Shown piece after piece: positions 35,548-49,546 of a stretch of DNA of 64,000 nucleotides. The stretch is from assembly GCF_028858725.1 (NCBI RefSeq), contig NC_084760.1:66965867-67029866 (forward strand). Direction: 5' to 3'. A program made the translations under genes and the position numbers. Under the pieces are notes generated by a model. It made no database searches and was not told the DNA's origin. It saw only the letters and a list, made by a program, of their open reading frames with translations. Source of the DNA: Colius striatus. Its lineage: Eukaryota; Chordata; Aves; Coliiformes; Coliidae. Position 1 is the stretch's first letter. Every line of letters starts with the position of its first letter.

Positions 35548-36480
35548 GTTTTTTAATTAAAGGATTGACTGAACATCTTGCTCTCCTTGCCACATTTTTT
35601 TCAGAGCTTATATCTGCCAAAAAGGAAAATTTTGGTGTGTGCCTACAAGCTTATGTTTAAGAAACTGCTCTGACCCACACATTGTACCCAGCTCTTTGGC
35701 TTTCACCCCTATTTGGCTACAGCGCAGTCCCTCTAGAGCACAGAATGCTGCAAACGCTTGTGGCCAGTAATTACAACTTTATTTTTACCTCTCTCTCCTG
35801 GAGAAACTGAGATGCTGCTGGTGATTCAGGGCAAGCTGGGATCTCCTGCCAGGCTGGCAGCAGTGCAAGCAGGACTGGCGGTGGTGGAAAGGGCTGCACA
35901 GCTGCCTCTGAGACCTGCAGTCTGAGACACACTGAGCTGCCTCCAGAAACTGAGTCTGCCCAAAGTCACAGCAAAAATACCAATAGATGAGAGTTTCTTG
36001 GCCCCCTGCCCTGCCAACATAGGGGTACTGCTTATTGCTTGTCCTCTATCATGTGCTCTCTGGCTCTCATTTCACTGAGAGAGTGGTCTTTTTGTCACTG
36101 AAGTTAGGCAGTGTCATCTTAGCAAGAAGATGTAAAGTTGCAAGATACTTTAATAACATAGCTAGGTGTCAGGTACTTGCTTTCACTGACACACTCCTGG
36201 TGTATTAAATTTCATGCAGATCCTGGCTGTGTTTCCTCCAGAAACTGCTAAAAGGAGTTGAGGAAGGAGGAAAAGAAGTCCCAGATAAACCATTTTCAGT
36301 GCCCAATCTTTGGTCAAGTAAAACCGTATCTCTCCCACTGGCCTTGACTCAGCTTTAGGTCAACCCTTTAATTGTGGTATCTGCTCAACTGACTGTGTGG
36401 AAGTCCCAAAACAGCCCCAGGGAAGCTTCTTATCACTAAGTTTTGCACAAGCACGGATGATAATGATCCAGCTTAGCAAA

Positions 36481-36510
36481 GAGGGACCATACACTCTTGT
36501 ATGGTCCTTC
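36481..36510. repeat. 12-bp hairpin in the convergent intergenic region
   Basis: GAGGGACCATAC (36481-36492) and GTATGGTCCTTC (36499-36510) pair over 12 positions with a single G-T wobble around a 6-base loop. Function unknown. Confidence 0.75.
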
Positions 36511-39500
36511 CACTATCTGGTTCAAAACCTATGCTGGCTGGGAGCAAGCAAAGCTTGCTTATGACCTAAATGAATCAGCTTCTGCCCTGTAGACCCATTT
36601 GGTCCCTCATCACTGATGTGTCCAGCGTCTTTTTGCTCCCCCCATTCCCAGCATGGCACAAACTTGCCCAAGCACCAAGCCAGATTCCTCAGTCCTACAA
36701 CTGTGCTCCAGTGACTGAGATCTCTCCCTGCCCAGACAGTCACTGGTTTTGGTCACTTCTAGCAGGCAACCCAGCTGCCTGGGCTCTCCAGGGCTCATGG
36801 GGGAGTGTTGGTGTTGACGGAGCAGAAACTGGGAGTTAGCAAGGTGGGCTCTAGCTTGTCGTCCTCCAGCCCAGCCTACTCCAGCACTGGGCTTGCCCTT
36901 TTAAAAGGCAGGTTTGCCCTCCTGGGCTGCCAGCTTGCTCCCCAGCAGCATGGTTTGTTAGTGCAGAAGCAGCTTAGTGAAAGGCCCTGTGCCAGGCCTG
37001 GACGCTCTCCCTTTGAGGCACTTCACTCTCATGTAAGCCAGAGCCTGTTTTCAGCCCACCTCATGACCCTCAGTGCAGAAAAGCACTTCGTCTTGAGCTG
37101 TTATCCACTTCCCAATTTTCTTTCTGCTGAAGCCCCCATCCCTGCAGCAATTACCTTGGTGGCCAGGCTACAGGAAGGCTTCACCAGTCACAGTAGAGTC
37201 TCCTAGAACACTCAGTTTAAAACTCCCTGTGCAAACCTCTCACACATGCCTGGAAAATCAAACACAGAAGTATTTGCAAAGCATGGCCATTATGAAACCG
37301 CTGGATTTTTGTGGGCATTCTTTAAACGTGTTATTTTTGTCTCAGTCAAGATCACTTTTTCCACCCTAAAAGGTGCAGGGCCCTGAAATGTGCAGAGCCA
37401 GCCCTTGGTCCCTTTGCTGGCATCAGCCCAGAAGTGGACATTAGGGAGCTCAAGGTCACCAGCCTCCCACTGCCCTTTCTGTCTGCCAGAGCTCAGCTCC
37501 ATCATCGCTCCTTGAAGTCAAACGACTTTCACCAGTGTAGAGCCAGAAAAGCAGATGGAAAAACTGGGTTGTGATGGCCATGTCCTAGCAAGGGAAGTTA
37601 TGCCATGATAAGCAACAGAATCAGAGGTGGCTTCTGAATGTGGTCTCACAGGTTTTACCCAGCAGTCGGTAACCGCAGTTACAGACGACTCCAACTGACA
37701 GGATAAAAATCCAAATCCCAACTCCTTTCAACCATACAGATTCAGTTAAGACCCATAAAAGCAGCAACACTGAGTCCTTCTTAGTTCATTTGCAATGAGT
37801 CCCCTAGGACATTACTTTTGCTAGAAATGCCATTAGCGTTTACTGTTCAGTTCACAGGGAGGCACTTCTGGTTTTAATTATATAGGCCTTATAATGCTTC
37901 CTCTGGCGCTCTCTTAGGATGGAAAAAATGAGCATAGGATGTGGACAGATAAAAAAAGCCATTAATTCCAGAACTTACAATGCCAGATCAGTACAGTTAC
38001 AAACAGATTTGACTTGGTAACCCAGCCCAAAACAGCTGGCTTTCCGTGTTCAGACAGGAATGCACCAAATATGACAAAAATGTCTTTATCTGGAGAAGCT
38101 AATTTTAGACACCATTTTTGGCCAGGCAGTAGAAATACTTAGGGAAGAAATTATTAAACTTCCAATTAAAACCCATGTTTTTGTAGCACATTGCACTCAG
38201 CATTTCAGGAGCCATCTCCCATCTATGTTCAGCATGGGGAGACTCTGGAGCAGCTGCTGGGCCATGCTGCCACACACAACCAGCAGTGCCTGTCCATCCC
38301 ATCCCCTCTGCAGCTTTTCCCTGCGTCAGTAACACCACCTGGAGCTTTGGCTCTTTGAACACTCCTAGGACATACAGCCCAACCTGACCAGCACTTGACA
38401 GAAACACACAGGGTCCAGTGGCTCTCACAAGGCTGGGAGAGGTGATTGCCAGCACCCATGGTGCCTCAGCCTCCAGGACAGCAGCATACCCACCCCACAT
38501 CCTCATCTACCTGGAGAGATCAAGATGGGTGTAGCACAGTCTATCTCATCACTTTGGGTCTAAGGATATTATGGGTGCCTGTCCTGAAAGCCCTGCTAAA
38601 ATCAAGGTGAAGGACAGCAGCTGCTTCCCCTTTTCCTATCTGCTACACCCTTTTCTTTCAGCTTTGGAATAAGGCCCATCTGAAAAATAAGGGGTAAACT
38701 AACATCAGAAGTAAGCAGATGTGAAGGTGGAGGATTATATGATCCCTGGTAATGTTTTTTTTAATCTATTATACTGCTCCTGTGGGTGACTGAGTGAGTG
38801 AGAGACATTTGACTTCACAGGCCCATCCAAATATGATAGTCCTCCTCACCACTGCATCCACTCAATGTTTGAGCGGGAGGGCAACTCAGTGACCAGGAGC
38901 AGGGTTTTGGGCTTGCTGGTCTGCTTTTAATCAAAGATCTTGAATTTAAAGCTGGACCTTGCTGTCTTCTCTGACATGAGATGTAGATATATTTGCCTCT
39001 GTATTATTACAGGAGCTCTAGTCAATCACAGTGCTCTGAAAGCTGTGTGAGTGGTACACTCCCTGTTGTGCTACACACAGGTCTTGTTAGCAAGAACTGG
39101 CTTATGCTGGGAGCCTGTCAGCTAATAGCGATGTTAATGTGGAACATGGGAGGCATTTTTCGTAATTATACCTCTGGAAACAAAAAACCACAAACCTCTT
39201 AGCTGCGATCTGTCTGTGCTCTCCCACCCCATTACAGAACCCAAAATCACTCTCTGAAACCTGCTGCCGAAGCCTTAAGCCAGATGTTAGCAGGGAATGG
39301 CTGCTGCCCTGGTGTTGATGGTGTCTCCTCTGTGTCCTCTCAGCAGCCTCAGCTCCCCAAGATGTTAGGCAGTGCTCAGTGCTGAGTTTAAAGGAACAAA
39401 TCAACTCAAGGAGTCAGCCTTTTGAGAGCCTGAGGTTTTCAATTGGTCCCAAGCTCAGCCACCTCCACCAACCTGATGTTAGATTTGGCAATGGCATTTT

Positions 39501-41331
39501 CCTTGTCATGAAGAAAATTTCCCTCCCAACATGTTGCTGAGACCAGAAGGGATATAATCAGGGAAAACTACCCTGAACAACTGCCATCAAAACTTCAAGA
39601 AATTGAAAAATAATGAAATTGCATTCTGCCATTTCTCAGTGTGAACAGAGACAGAAACTGTCAGTAAACATTTTGAGCACAAATGTGGCCAGAAGTATCT
39701 CATGCTTCTTCAAAAAGCTCCTTGAGAGTGGCTCAGCAATGCTGAGTCTTCAACAGCAAGACTTACCTCAGACAATAGTTATTTTTTTTCTTTTTTTCCC
39801 CACAGGCCTATTTTAATCCTCACTAGACTTTTGGGGAGGCCCACAGACTCGTGTGTCAGCATAGGGGGTGCATGAGGCATTGTAGGGGTAGAGAAAGGGA
39901 GAAAGGAAAAAAAGTGTAGTGTAGCCGCCCTGCTGCTGACAAAGCCCCCATATTGAGGTGCTGTGGCATCAGGCAGGGGAGATGCTTCCAGTGATGTGGC
40001 ATTTCACCCCATTTATAACAGCTGTAGTTGCTTTCACATGAAAATTAAATACTTGTGAATAGATACCAAGTTATCAGAAACATTTTCATTTCAACTGCAT
40101 CATCTCCCCACTTCTCCCCCGGAATATCCGAGCCTTCGTGCTTTCTGTCTTGTGGCAGCATCTGTTTTGGAAGCACATCAGAGTGCTGAGGGCAGTTCAT
40201 AGTGTTCCCAGCGAGGCTGGAACTTCAACATTTAAAAAATTAATTACAAATACTTGCTGATTGAGGTAAACACACAAGCTGTCAGCAATTGCCAACAACT
40301 GTCCTTTGCACGTCAGCCACTTATAAGGGCAAGTGTGTTACAAACTGCTCTCCTAAAAGCTCTAATTTATTTTCATCCCTTGCCCTTTGTGTGGTTCAAA
40401 CAGGGCAAGGGCAGCAGCAGGCACCAGCTACACGCTTGTTCTTCTTCCAGACCAATTCATAGATAGCCATAGCTCTTCAGTATCATTTTAAATTTGGTTT
40501 TTATTTAACGAGCTCTGAACTGAAGTAAGTCAGTGTATTCATCTCCACCTTCCCCCAAAACAGTCAGGAATGGTGAACATTTTCATTTTCAGATCTTTCA
40601 TGAGAATACTCCAAGTGCAATTTTTTTCCCCTGGTCTTTCAGAGAGGAAGAAGCACTTTTCCACTCAGATCCAACAAGGTACGGTGATCAGGAGTGTCCG
40701 TGTTCCATCTGCTCCCTGGGGCAGGAAGGAGCTGCCTCCATACCTTGCTTGCAGTGGTAAGGAGGGCACTGCCAGCATTTGGTGACAATTTTATCCAGTT
40801 GCTAAGCAGCTGGGTCACAGGGACACAAATATAGTGAAAACAAACTGTCCCAAGGGAAAAGGACTGCACTGCTTTGGGAGGCCACTCCCTGCTTCCAACA
40901 CCGTGTCTTCTGTGCTGGGGTCTGTCCCAGGACCCGAGCAAGGCTGATGGCATGTGCAAGGCTTTGGGAAGGGGCTTTGGCACTCAGGATCCAAACTGAG
41001 CTGTCTTCTCTGCTCAAGGGGTTGCCTGCAGAACGCTGAGGACACAGACCTGGTTCTTCCAGCCTTCCTGTCTCACTGTGGCTGTGCCTGACCAGGGCAG
41101 CATTAAGCAATGCTAGGGCCAGAGGGCAAAGCTGTGTCCAACTCTCCAGCCCAGCACTCACAGCACCCACTGCTGGGATGCTGCTTCTGCTCCTCTCGAT
41201 GGTTAGTGCTTCACAGGACCAGAAAATCATAAATACTTACGTACTTCACCATCCCTGACCTCTCAAAGGACTACTTTGTTTTAGTGCAAAGGGAGCTGAA
41301 AAGACCCCTACATCATACCACAATGTCTCAT

Positions 41332-41590
41332 ATCACAGAATCATAAAATCACAGAATGGTAGGGGTTGGAAGGGACCTCCAGAGTTCATCTAGTCCAATC
41401 CCCCTGCTAAAGCAGGTTCCCCTCCATCAGGTCACACAGGAACATGTCCAGGCAGGTTTGGAAACCTCCAGAGGAGGAGACTCCACACCCTCCTTGGGCA
41501 GCCTGTACCAGGGCTCCCTCACCTCAACACCAAAGAAGTTTTTCCTTGTGTTTAAGTGCAACTTTTTGTGTTCCAGCTTATGCCCATTTT
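41332..41590 (-). mobile_element. CR1 LINE 3' end, inverted
   Basis: Read on the + strand it starts with octamer remains 'atcacagaatcataaaatca', then 'ggttggaagggacctccaga', 'ccatcaggtcacacaggaac' and 'ccctcacctcaacaccaaag', the reverse complement of the CR1 3' end. It stops near the 'cagcttatgccca' stretch. Confidence 0.93.
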
Positions 41591-44520
41591 TTATGACAAT
41601 GGTTAGAGCAGAAACAGGAGGTCTGAGCTCTAAACCCTTGAGCAATTCAAATAACATTTACCTTTTTCTCATGTCCTCTAGTTGTCAGACATTCGGCCTT
41701 TCTGCATCAGTTTAATACCCAAATCAAAGGCTGTCAACCATCCAGGAATTCATCTGTGGGATCTTTAGAAAGATGCAGCCTCTCTCTGTGCAAGATGCAA
41801 GAGTGGGATGTGCCCTGCCTCAGAGGACATTTGAGCAGGCAATAATGTGTAGCAAAACCATATATTGTACAAGGGAGCACCAACCCCTTTAGAGATGCAG
41901 ACACAACCCCTTTAGTCATCTAGCAGCAAGCTGCCAGGATGGGAGCCTCAGCATCTGCTCCAGCTTGAAAACGGATTATCTGGTGCTGCAGAGAGTGGAT
42001 TTATCATGACCACTGCCATTCATTTCCTAGAGGACGTGCCAAGGGATTGAAATAGAAATGGGGTCAGCAATTAACAGGGTAGCTCTCAGCCACTGTCACC
42101 GTATGTTGATATGATGATGGCTGGTTTACATATTTACCTGATAAATAGCTTACTGAAAGTTTTAGCAGGACACAGGTCAAGGAGAGTGGAGATAAAACTC
42201 AAGGGGCTGTTGTGTAGAAACTACCACCCTCACAGATTTCTTCTCCAGTGTGACAACATGCAAAACCACTTCTCTTGTGTCAGAGAGGGTTTCTTCATGT
42301 CATGGGAGAAAGGGGAGTGAGTGAATCGTAATCAGGTACAGCCTCAGCTCAGTTTTCAGCTCCACCAGGCTCAGATGAAGGGTGTCTGCCTTTGTTCCTC
42401 ACAAGGACATCATATATGCTGTATTTCATTTTCTGGAACTGCGGTAGGCAAACATTTGAGCACAACACACAGAGGTTGAGAAGTGTCTTTATGAATAAGG
42501 TGCTACAGTGGCAGTGACCCAAGCTATGTCCTACGCCGGAGCCAAGAGCTCTGGGTCAACTTTAGTACTGATACCACAAGGGTTTCTTCAATTTCAGATC
42601 CTTTTAAGTGCAACTTTCTCTGCAGCTCATGGGTAACGACTTGTCAATGGAACCATTGGAGCTCTTTCAGCAAGGTGTTATTCCTTCCTGAGGCAGGAAA
42701 CTTCAAGCTTGTCAAAGCACTTTTCTGAGCCAACAAGAGCTACAGTAGAAAAATTTTGATGGAAAACAGGTGCACAGCTGGCTGACTAGCTGAGAAAAAG
42801 AGTCACAGTGCTTTTTGCATAACCCCTGGGGCAATGGCACGTGCTCTATGTGAGGAAAAGCCTATAAGTGGTTGTGTGACATGGCGAGCCTGTGAGGAGC
42901 TGGGGAGCTGTGGCTCCATCAGCAGCTCACATAGTGGTCCACAGACATGTCATTTCGAGTCTGGCTTAACTGGGTGGCAGTCCAGTTTGCCTGCTAAGGA
43001 GTAGATGTGCTGCTCCCTTCTGCCAGTGCAATGAAAGTGAGCTATAAACAGCCACAACAGTGGATCTTGGGAACAAGAAGCAAAGGCTCTATCCCCCACC
43101 CTGTAGGGCCTGAGGAAAAGGAATCTGTTTGTCAGGGGAACTGAGGGTCTTACAGAGCCCATGGACATTGAGGAACCACAGATGGGAAGAGTCCTCCTGG
43201 GAAAAGGAGAGGCTTTATGCAGTTGCTGAGGATGGGACACTTGTCTGTTATTTTAGCCTATAAAGATCTCCAGTAAAACCATTTAACATGAATAATCAAA
43301 CACATAAGGACAGCACTGGAAAGAAATTTTCCCAGTTGTGTGTACATTTTGCATTCAAGCTGACCTCACGCTCTCCCAGGCATATCCTAGAGGGCAGTCA
43401 TCTAACTTCTGCACTACCTAGAACCAAATGCCTATCTGGGAGTAAAAAAAATCCCTCTCATGATGTCCAAGACCATTTGAAGAGCTGTGCACACAGAGCA
43501 GCTTTGCAGCCAGGTTGCACCTCGAAGGCCGCGATGGCATTGTCAGGAGGGGCCAGATAGGCAGTGGCTGGGCCTCTCTGCTGTGGGAAGACACAGGGAT
43601 GAACCCACAATATATGCAGGGACACTACACCTGTGTAAGGCAAACATATCCCTGTTCTTATCTCCCTTCAGAGACCACAGGAAATCTCTCCAACAAAGTA
43701 CCATTGCCACACAACACCTGGGACCTAAAACAGGTCAGGAGGCACCAGACAAGGCACTTCCCTGTCTTGGTTGAGGTAGGAGGACATGGCTCGTCTTATG
43801 GGCTCACTGAAAAGATGCTCTGTGCCTCATGTGGGGTGGAAATCACTCCACTGTTGCTCAGAATGTCAATCTGCATGAGAAAGGCACCTTCCCTGCTGTC
43901 AGCCTTTACTGCTGCACTGTTGGTGTCACAGAATTTCACATTCTCCAGAAGCCTCTGAGAAAGTGAGAACTGCCAGCTTTTTGACTGGAAGTTTCAGCTT
44001 TTATGATTACAGAGAATATGTAGAAAATGACATTTGAGCAGGCCTTGGAAGTTCAGAAACCAGCATACAAATAAAGATCAACCCCAATTTATTATTTCTT
44101 TTAAGTCTAAACCCTGTGGATAATTTTAGCGGCCCTAACTCTTGGCTTGTGAATGTCTGGATGTGTTGTTCCTGCTCCTGACATGAAATAACCCTATGCT
44201 GGCTTTGTTTACAGGCAGGGATTTCCTTCCCTAATAAATGATTGAAAGTGTTCAGATAATTAAGTCTCCAGAGTTGTTAATTTAGTAGTTTCCCTGATCA
44301 CTAACAAACAGCTCTTGAAAAACATTAACACCAAACTACCGCAAGAGCAAGAATTAGTGGTTTAAAGACCTTTGAAGACTTAACATCATTTTTCTAATGC
44401 TGCATTGTTCAACTAAGCAGTATTCCTTTACTTCCCATAGCCTCTATGTTCTTGAGCATCTCTGAGATGCCCAAAAAAGGGAGATGTAGAAAAACACCAT
44501 TTCAGAGGCATATTAATATG

Positions 44521-44600
44521 TAGATTGTTACGTGTATATATTTTTATATACAATATGTAAAATATATAATGATTCTTTTATAGATATTCATATAGGACAG
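44521..44600. repeat. AT-rich low-complexity patch
   Basis: A run dominated by TATA/ATAT words (tgtatatatttttatataca and aaatatataatg) in otherwise mixed intergenic DNA. There is no regular repeat unit. Confidence 0.6.
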
Positions 44601-47005
44601 CTTGTGTACTAGGCTTCTGTAACAACTGTTGGTGTAGCAGTGGATCCCCTGAAGGTACTGACAGACAGCTTTTGATTTGCCATGCATGGATTGGCCAGTT
44701 TCACAGTTAACTGGGAAAGAGTATCAAAGACCTAAGCCTGCTCTGTACAGACAATTGCCTATGACCACAGACCCACCTCTGTCCCAGGGGAAGAGTTGAG
44801 TTTCTCCAGACAGTAACATCTTGAGCTTGAAAAGCCAACAAAAATACTCCATGTGTTTCATGGATCCCTGAAGGGAAAGATGTAGGCACATACAGCCTAC
44901 ATGGGGAACTTGGACATGGTGGCTATGAAGGGGAGCCCATTGTGGCCTGTGCCTACGGCAAGTGGGGAGCTGGATGTTGTGGGTATTCTCCATCAACAAA
45001 CCCCTTTATTCTAAAGGCCCTATCAAACTTACATCACCTCTTTGGCCTCTAAATGTGAGCCAGCCTTTGAAACTCTAAATATTGGCCAAGTGGCTTGGGC
45101 AAGCAGGCAATAGCAAACACAGAACTTAGAGCAAAAATGCCTCTTTTTTTTTTTTTCCAGTTGGACACCTGTGTAGTTTGATGAAAACTCTACAATGTGC
45201 TTGGCCTTCCTGGAACAAGGAACCAGCTGCCTCTGGTGCCCATCCATAGACCTGAAGGGTGCTTATTTCCATGCTTCTAGCTTTCATCTTGCCTATACAT
45301 TGTGTGTGCAGATATATCCTCAGATTTGCATTAGACAGCAAAACAAAAATGCTGCAGGCATATTTGCCTCTTCTTTCTATCTCCCTTGATTCCCAGTCCC
45401 TCAGACACCCTGTGTAACTTGCAGATGCCTTCAGCTTCAGTAAAAATTGTGTTTAAAATTCAGCATTTAGCTTTTCCCATCTGAGAGCCAGCTTTAGGCT
45501 GAATAGCGTCCATTGAGGTGACTTATCACGGGATGTTGTGACTCAAGAGGGCTTTCAGTGCTCCTCAGGGTGCCAGCTGTGTCTCGACATTGGCAGTGCT
45601 TGGTGCCCTCCTCTGCTCCAGCTGGCCCCTCCAGCTGTCACACCGGAGCGGGATGCTTGGCTGGGAGGTGACTCCCAGAGCCCAGCAGTGCCCCTTGAAT
45701 TAAGTGGGTCTGCCCTGCAAGTGACCTGGGAAGCCACAAAACTAGCCTTCGGTGGGACATCATCAGCGAAGAAGCCTCATGCCCCTCTCTGGGGATGGAG
45801 GTGGGATATTTAGCTACATTTCCAAAAGAAGTGAAAAATGAAACCAACAAAAAGCTGTAGATCCATGAACAGAAAGTGCATTCCAAACCAGCTCTAAGGC
45901 TGTCCCCAGGCGTGCACTGTGGCAGGCATTTGGTAAGTGCTGCATCCTCCTGTCAGCCATCAGCATGAGCACAGATGAAACATGGTGTCTGCCTTCCTGT
46001 GGTCCAAGGGCAGGATCTCAGAGCAGCAGCCACCTGCCAGGAACACCATGCACAGAAATACCAGCAAGAGAAGCTCCCTGTTGCTGCCCTTGCTGAGAGT
46101 CAGGAAGCTCACATACGCACAGCTGGGATGTGTCCCATCCCCCATCAATCCTGTTCCGGTTATGTGTGAGTGTCCTGAAACACCTGTGGGCTGCAGAACG
46201 CTCCTTTCCAGGCATGTTTGGCAATGGAGAAGGTGTTTTCTGTTTGTTAATGTATTTTGAACTTAAGTTTCTCCAGAAACTGCACTGGGAATTACTTGCT
46301 CCAGCAAACACTGTTGTGTACTGGTGGGTGCCACCTCTGCAGGACACCTCAGCATAGGAAACCCTTATGGATTGCTGGTGGTAAACTGTCTGGCTGCAAC
46401 ACTGTCCCATGGCAGCATCCCTGTGAAGGCCCCACCATGAAGCCTATCAAAGTGTGGGACCATTTACTCCACTGCTAGCCCATGCCTTTGGCAAGTGGAC
46501 ACACTGACGTCTTTGCCAACATCTCAAGTGACTTACGTAGATCTGTTTCTTGCACTTCTCACCATGATGCTGCTTCCAAGTGACTTCAGCTGATGCTTTT
46601 TGCAGCTTTTCAGGAGGTTAAAATGATGCTTTGAGCTGTGTGCTCACATTCTATGATTCCATGATTCAACCTGAGGTGAATGACACCACTTGATACCATG
46701 ATCAGAGCCTCCTGCTTCCATTGGAAGTCTCAGAACAGGAGTCTCAATGTACTTCCTGTTATCAAGAGAATATCCTCAGTGTAGAAAAGCTCTTTGGAAT
46801 AACTTAAACACTGAACAAGATGATGTCCTGTAATAACAAGATTTGTGAGTTCTTTCATTGGGTTACAGCTCACACAGTTAACAGAGAAAGGGGCGCTCTT
46901 CATGGTAAAGAACTGTGGGCTGCGAGTAATTTGGAAAGGGAAAATGCCATTATCACCAGTCTCACTGAGGCTGAGGTGGGCCATGAGGGACATGAGCAAT
47001 ACCTA

Positions 47006-47163
47006 TCATAGAATCATAGCATCATAGAATGGTAGGGGTTGGAAGGGACCTTTAGAGATCATTTAGTCCAACACCCCTGCAGAAGCAGGTCCACCTAGAT
47101 CAGGTCGCATAGGAACGTGTCCAGGCAGGTCTTGAAGACCTCCAAGGAAGGAGATTCCACAAC
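47006..47163 (-). mobile_element. CR1 LINE 3' end, inverted, short
   Basis: Reverse complement of the CR1 3' region: 'tcatagaatcatagcatcat', 'ggttggaagggacctttaga', 'ggaacgtgtccaggcaggtc', ending abruptly after 'ggagattccacaac'. About 158 bp, clearly related to the copy at 41332. Confidence 0.92.
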
Positions 47164-49517
47164 TAATAATGATTATTTCCAACTCCTTTGGGCAGGAAGT
47201 TTTCATTTTCTATTTCCATTTGCTATTTCATATGCAAACTCACCCATGGTCTTCATCTAGCGGGTCCTCAGAAGATGACATGAAATGTCAACTGTCCTTA
47301 GGCTCATATGTGCTCTACACACAAGAGGACCGGTATCCTCGCAGGACAACCCATGAGGGCATCTCGAGGTGAAGCGAGTGATCTGAGGTCACACTGAGTT
47401 TGCAGGCAAAGCCTTGAGGAGAGGTATCCCTCAGCAATGCCTCAACTGCTGCAGCTTGGCTGTCTGCCTCTCGCATCCCAGCTCACCCTTTTGGCAGTGG
47501 AGCAGGAGGAAGCGCTTCAGGGTGGAAGCTGAGCCCTGCTGCCAAAAGGCCTGTGCTGCAGTCTGTTCTGGAAACAACGTGACAGATGGAGCTGGCCTAG
47601 ACCCTCAGAGTTTTGTAGAAAGGGGAAACACTGGCAGATTTCCAGTGTTTCAACTGCTGTTACCAAGGGTGAGCTTTTCTAAGCCCCAATTTCTTGAATT
47701 TAAAACAAAATACATATCTATTTGTTTGCATCCAGCCAACCCTTGCTGCCCTTGAGGACCACGAACACCCTTTCCCTACAACCACCACTGATTCTGAACC
47801 CTGCTGTCTCCTTCAGTGACTACGCATGGGAAGAAACCATGTGCCACACAAAAATGGAGCAGCTGTAGGTAAAAGGGCTTTGGAACTGAGCACTGGTTGC
47901 AAGTGCTGAGGCTGTTGAACTCAAAAGAGATTTTAAATGTGCAGAAGTAACTTGAAGTCTGCAAATTTTTAAAAAGCAGAGCTCTGGATCAGGTAAAAAT
48001 CTTTCAGTGCACCTCTCCAGTAACAACTTGTTTATGTGCCACGTGCTTTCCCTCGCTCTTTAATTGGGTAACAGTTATTCTGCTTACAATGCTATGTGTG
48101 GTGAATGCCCTTGCAGGTCTTTACTCACTCTTCTCAAGTCCATCTGGCAGCTCAGATTTGGTTCTCCCTCATCTCAGAAAAGTCCGTGCCCTCACTGGCG
48201 ATGGTTTGTAGCTGCTCAGACCCACACAAGTGGCTCAATTGTGTGAACAGAGCAGGGAATTGGGCCACATGTGTGCCAGGAGGATGCCAGAGATGTGGGA
48301 TTCTGCCTGGCTTTTGCTGCCTTTAAAAAAACAAATGACTGTGAATATCTTGGCCTCATCTTGAGGCAGTGGGAAGCTCTGAAATGATGAATTTTCACTG
48401 TGTGGGGCTTGGTATTCCACCAGCTGCAGTGCTATGTACAGATTTTTGTCTACTTAATCCTCCTTACATGCACCTTTGCTCTGGCTATGGGTGTCGTGTA
48501 AACCCCAAGGTGAGATGGGGACGTGGCCCTCTGCAGCAAGTTGGCTGGCTGGGAAAGTGCCTTGGTTTGTAAAGGTCTCTGATGCCGGCTCTCTGATTCC
48601 TTGTGATACAGACAGCAGGTAACTGCCTCGAGTGGGCACAGAACACCTCAGCGTGGGTTTTTTTTATTAAATATAGAGATTTTTACCTGTGCTCCATTGC
48701 TCCCACCTCAATATTTATCACTTTCTTATATTGATCCCGATTCCACCAAGACATTCCCAGCTCTGTGCAGAGGAACAGAAAGCTACACTGGCAATACCAG
48801 GCTTTGAGACATCCCTTCTTTCCCTCTTCACGGCTTCTGAACAGTGCCATATTACAACCAACCCGTGTCCACATCGAAGCTCACACAATGAACCAATTAA
48901 GGATTTGTGATTTTTTTGGTTGTTATTCCAAGTATGAGGCCAAACATTTCGAGGATAGAAGAGATTTTCATCCAAACTTTCAGAAATTTAGACAGCTGCC
49001 TCCAGTGATGTCAGAAGGGCAGACAAACAGCACATCTGAAAATCAATACACCTCAAGGGGCCGAGTACCTCGGTTAATCAAATACTGCAACCGTTAGCTC
49101 AGCTCCCAGATAGCACCAGAGCATTTTCTACAGAGTTACAACATTATAATTGTTAGGGAAAAAAGAAAAATGATATTTTAAACAGCACAACCCCTGTGGG
49201 TTTTTTTTCATTTTTCAAGTTCACCTTTAGTGCAGCTTGTTTTTCCTTCCAGAATTGTTCATTTAGGTCTAAATCTAGAGAAAACTAAGCCCTGGCTGTC
49301 TCAGTGATCCCAGAGAGTACAGGATGCAAAGCTACTCTGAGGCCATCTGTTTTGCTGCAAGAAAAGTTTTAGAACACAAATCCAGACAGTTGATTCATTA
49401 TACAATAGACATAAGTTATGAAGATAATCACGGAAACAAATCCTATCAAGACCTCTTAAATCCCTGGCTGCTATTACTGGTATTTTTTAAGTCAGCAGTG
49501 GCTACCCATGTCACATG

Positions 49518-49546
49518 AATCACAGAATGGTAGGGGCTGGAAAGGA
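49518..49546 (-). mobile_element. CR1 extreme 3' end remnant
   Basis: 'atcacagaatggtaggggct' followed by 'ggaaaggag' matches the last 30 bases of the inverted CR1 consensus seen at 41332 and 47006, then the similarity ends. Confidence 0.6.

Noticed and set aside
40639-41230. Minus-strand frames of 114 and 142 codons in the convergent intergenic region
   Set aside because: Two overlapping frames with similar openness and no recognisable family argue for chance rather than coding.
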